Of a DNA stretch of 64,000 bases, positions 63,001 through 64,000 are shown in pieces. This stretch comes from Lingula anatina (taxonomy: Eukaryota; Brachiopoda; Lingulata; Lingulida; Lingulidae), in contig NW_019774925.1 of assembly GCF_001039355.2 (NCBI RefSeq), positions 14,099-78,098 on the forward strand, read 5' to 3'. The notes beneath the pieces are model-generated. The model was not told where the DNA came from, searched no databases, and saw only the letters and a list, made by a program, of their open reading frames with translations. Within the stretch, counting starts at the first letter, position 1; each line of letters begins with the position of its first letter. Position numbers and translations under genes: made by a program.

Positions 63001-63030
63001 GGGGACCACCCTGTGGAAGTCAAAGAACAG
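46433..63030 (+). CDS. ARMC8: Armadillo repeat-containing protein 8, CTLH/GID E3 ligase subunit (3' end off window)
   Basis: ARMC8 (yeast Gid5) is an armadillo-repeat scaffold of the CTLH/GID ubiquitin ligase that docks the substrate receptor. Sixteen coding exons are visible: 46433-46450, 47373-47446, 47736-47807, 48228-48370, 48783-48880, 49130-49222, 49635-49715, 49970-50045, 50165-50334, 50759-50968, 52052-52147, 56438-56602, 60186-60272, 61127-61219, 61645-61794, 62935-63030. These encode 574 residues. The animal protein is about 670, so roughly 100 C-terminal residues lie beyond the window. Diagnostic stretches are [66 protein letters not shown] and [16 protein letters not shown]. All junctions keep phase. 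The first exon is tiny: ATG at 46433 or 46448, both in frame, followed by a GTAATG donor. That start is the least certain part. Introns 11 and 12 are long (4.3 and 3.6 kb) and rich in foldback elements. Confidence 0.95.
47518..47554. repeat. Short perfect-looking hairpin in ARMC8 intron 2
   Basis: A 16-bp stem (TTTTTCTGACACAGTC paired with GACCGTGTCAGAAAAA, one mismatch) with a 5-nt loop. Confidence 0.7.
48445..48471. repeat. (TA)n microsatellite in an ARMC8 intron
   Basis: About 13 TA units. Confidence 0.95.
54133..55284. mobile_element. 1.15-kb foldback element in ARMC8 intron 11
   Basis: The whole segment is a long imperfect palindrome. The left terminus is ATTAGCCCCATTCACAC. The right terminus read on the minus strand is ATTAGTCCCATTTACAC. 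The match continues inward over several hundred bases, for example TCCTGTTGATCATG in both arms. The central stem is TTTGGCACTAAT / ATTAGTGCCAAA around 54670-54730. The loop there again contains CCCCATTCACAC, the terminal motif, which suggests a nested or composite insertion. The right arm holds a short broken ORF (54976-55090). Confidence 0.8.
54976..55090 (+). pseudogene. Broken ORF resembling a trihelix/Myb-SANT-like DNA-binding domain start
   Basis: From ATG at 54976 the frame reads [14 protein letters not shown], a stop, then [13 protein letters not shown]. The W-S-E...L-x-x-I-W-A-D-E pattern recalls Myb/SANT-like (trihelix or MADF) domains, which are often encoded by DNA transposons or genes derived from them. 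The in-frame stop and short length make it non-functional. This assignment rests on pattern memory only. Confidence 0.45.
56685..56796. repeat. Long (AT)n tract in ARMC8 intron 12
   Basis: About 110 bp of nearly pure AT dinucleotides with a few phase changes, starting about 80 bp after the exon ending at 56602. It is self-complementary and prone to slippage or cruciforms. Confidence 0.95.
57049..57086. repeat. (GA)n microsatellite in ARMC8 intron 12
   Basis: About 18 GA units. Confidence 0.95.
58190..58395. mobile_element. 206-bp MITE with long terminal inverted repeats in ARMC8 intron 12
   Basis: The left end is CCCCCTTTACACTGGACGGC continuing ATCCTTTCTGCA. The right end on the minus strand is CCCCCTTTACACTGGACAGC continuing GTCCTTTCTGCA. 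The inverted termini are about 34 bp and nearly perfect. The interior has no ORF. Confidence 0.8.
59194..60092. mobile_element. 0.9-kb foldback element in ARMC8 intron 12
   Basis: The termini are TTAAGACCGCATTCACAACG on the left and, on the minus strand, CTAAGGCTGCATTCACAACA on the right. Near the right end the minus strand reads GATCAAATATGGCAACCC, and the left part contains CCTGCAGGGGTA and TATCTCGGCTCC. These motifs recur in the element at 63207-63495, so the two belong to one family. A 92-codon plus-strand frame at 59250-59528 has no recognisable domain. Confidence 0.65.
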
Positions 63031-64000
63031 GTAGTCACCAACTCAGTCCCCTTTGTTCTTATAAAATGAATAAATTTATATCCTGAGTGTTGGTCATTCC
63101 TTATCCTCAATTCTTTACATTTGATTGATTTACTTGCAGACATTCAGATAGGTTTACTGTGATTCTTTCTGACAGTGCAAATACTTTGTGCCTCAACACA
63201 GACTTCTTAGGCCACATTTAGAACTGATGATCCGAGGCCTAACAGATCAAATATGGCCAACCCCACTTAAAAGCCATGTCACATAATCCCCTAATTATCT
63301 CCCTGCCTACCAGACACATCAATCCTGCAGGGGTCTAGCAATTAAACAGGTTATATGTTGGCTCCGAAGGTTTAATTGCAAAGCCCCTGTAGGACTGGTG
63401 CGTGTGATAGGCAAGGAGACCTTTAGGGGATTATATGGGGTGAGCCATATTTGAACCGTGGAGTCCGCAGATCATCTGTTCTGAATACGACCTAACTCCC
63501 TTCAGTAGGTTTTTTTCTGTGACCTTATGCTGTTGAAGGTGTGTGTGTGTGTGTATGTTTTTACTTAAAGGTACTGTATAGGGCTTGACAAAAATTTAAT
63601 TGCCCTACTCAAAAATCACATTTTTCAAGCAGTGGTTGTTCTTATAAGTTTAGGCCAACCAACTTGTCTGAGTGTCTAGGAAACTGCGTCTTTCTTTATA
63701 TAAGAAGGCATTATGCATTGTCACCGCCCAAACCCATAAAGTTATCCAAATACAAACAACAAAACTCAAAAGGCTTATAGATATTATATGTACCATGTCA
63801 ATACATAAGAGTATTACTAAGTAGTATAATTGTGAAGTCTGTTTCTCTGTCGTCTTTCATATTCAAAGCAACTGAAAATGGGTTACATATTATTGTTTAG
63901 CTTATCCATAATTGCAAATAATGGTATGCTTACGTAGCTTTAAGGTAAGGTATCACTATCACAGCCTACTACTTTTAAATTTTCTTCTTGCATCATCTGA
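63031..64000 (+). other. ARMC8 intron 16 to window edge
   Basis: No further ARMC8 exon is visible before the window ends. The stretch holds a foldback element (63207-63495) and a short (GT)n run at about 63540-63555. Confidence 0.6.
63207..63495. mobile_element. 289-bp palindromic MITE in ARMC8 intron 16
   Basis: The left end TTAGGCCACATTTAGAACTG mirrors the right end read on the minus strand, TTAGGTCGTATTCAGAACAG. The match runs through nearly the whole length (for example AAATATGGC, ATAATCCCCTAA, TGCCTA and CAATTAAAC in both arms). It is related to the element at 59194-60092. Confidence 0.75.

Overview
The window is intron-rich, AT-rich animal nuclear DNA. Its genes are cut into many short exons with GT..AG junctions, and the introns hold microsatellites, LINE debris and several foldback (inverted-repeat) elements. 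Gene content and protein similarity suggest a bilaterian invertebrate, most likely marine and perhaps lophotrochozoan. I cannot name the species. There are no operons, CRISPR arrays or recognisable tRNA or rRNA genes.

Layout, left to right. (1) About 0.4-17.9 kb, minus strand: an adhesion G-protein-coupled receptor that I reassembled from 19 coding exons: signal peptide, EGF-like exon, pentraxin domain, small four-cysteine exon, hormone-receptor (HRM) domain, GAIN domain, GPS motif and TM1-TM4. TM5-7 lie beyond the left edge. Its first long intron holds two decayed LINE reverse-transcriptase tails. (2) About 18-27 kb: no convincing gene, but a 0.95-kb element with inverted termini. (3) 28.5-33.0 kb, minus strand: a complete actin-related protein 3 gene (ACTR3, 11 coding exons, 418 aa). 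(4) 34.4-39.5 kb, plus strand, head-to-head with ACTR3: a nine-exon gene for a 386-aa coiled-coil protein that I do not recognise, with a tandemly duplicated 29-residue exon. (5) 40.8-45.5 kb, minus strand, tail-to-tail with gene 4: a complete lariat debranching enzyme gene (DBR1, 8 coding exons, 577 aa). (6) 46.4 kb to the right edge, plus strand, head-to-head with DBR1: ARMC8, a CTLH/GID E3 ligase subunit. Sixteen coding exons are visible and the C-terminus lies off the window.

The genes work in unrelated pathways: cell-surface adhesion signalling, actin branching, intron-lariat turnover and ubiquitin ligation. The link is their arrangement. ACTR3 with the coiled-coil gene, and DBR1 with ARMC8, each form a divergent pair with a short shared promoter region. 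From general knowledge, DBR1 and ARMC8 are also neighbours in the human genome, so that pair may be ancient.

The most notable points are the receptor's degenerate GPS cleavage triplet (R-L-G where H-L-S/T is expected), the exon duplication in the unknown gene, the DBR1-ARMC8 linkage, and a 1.15-kb intronic palindrome with a broken ORF resembling a trihelix/Myb-SANT DNA-binding domain. All gene models were built by eye from splice signals, reading phase and recalled protein families. No alignment or expression data were used.
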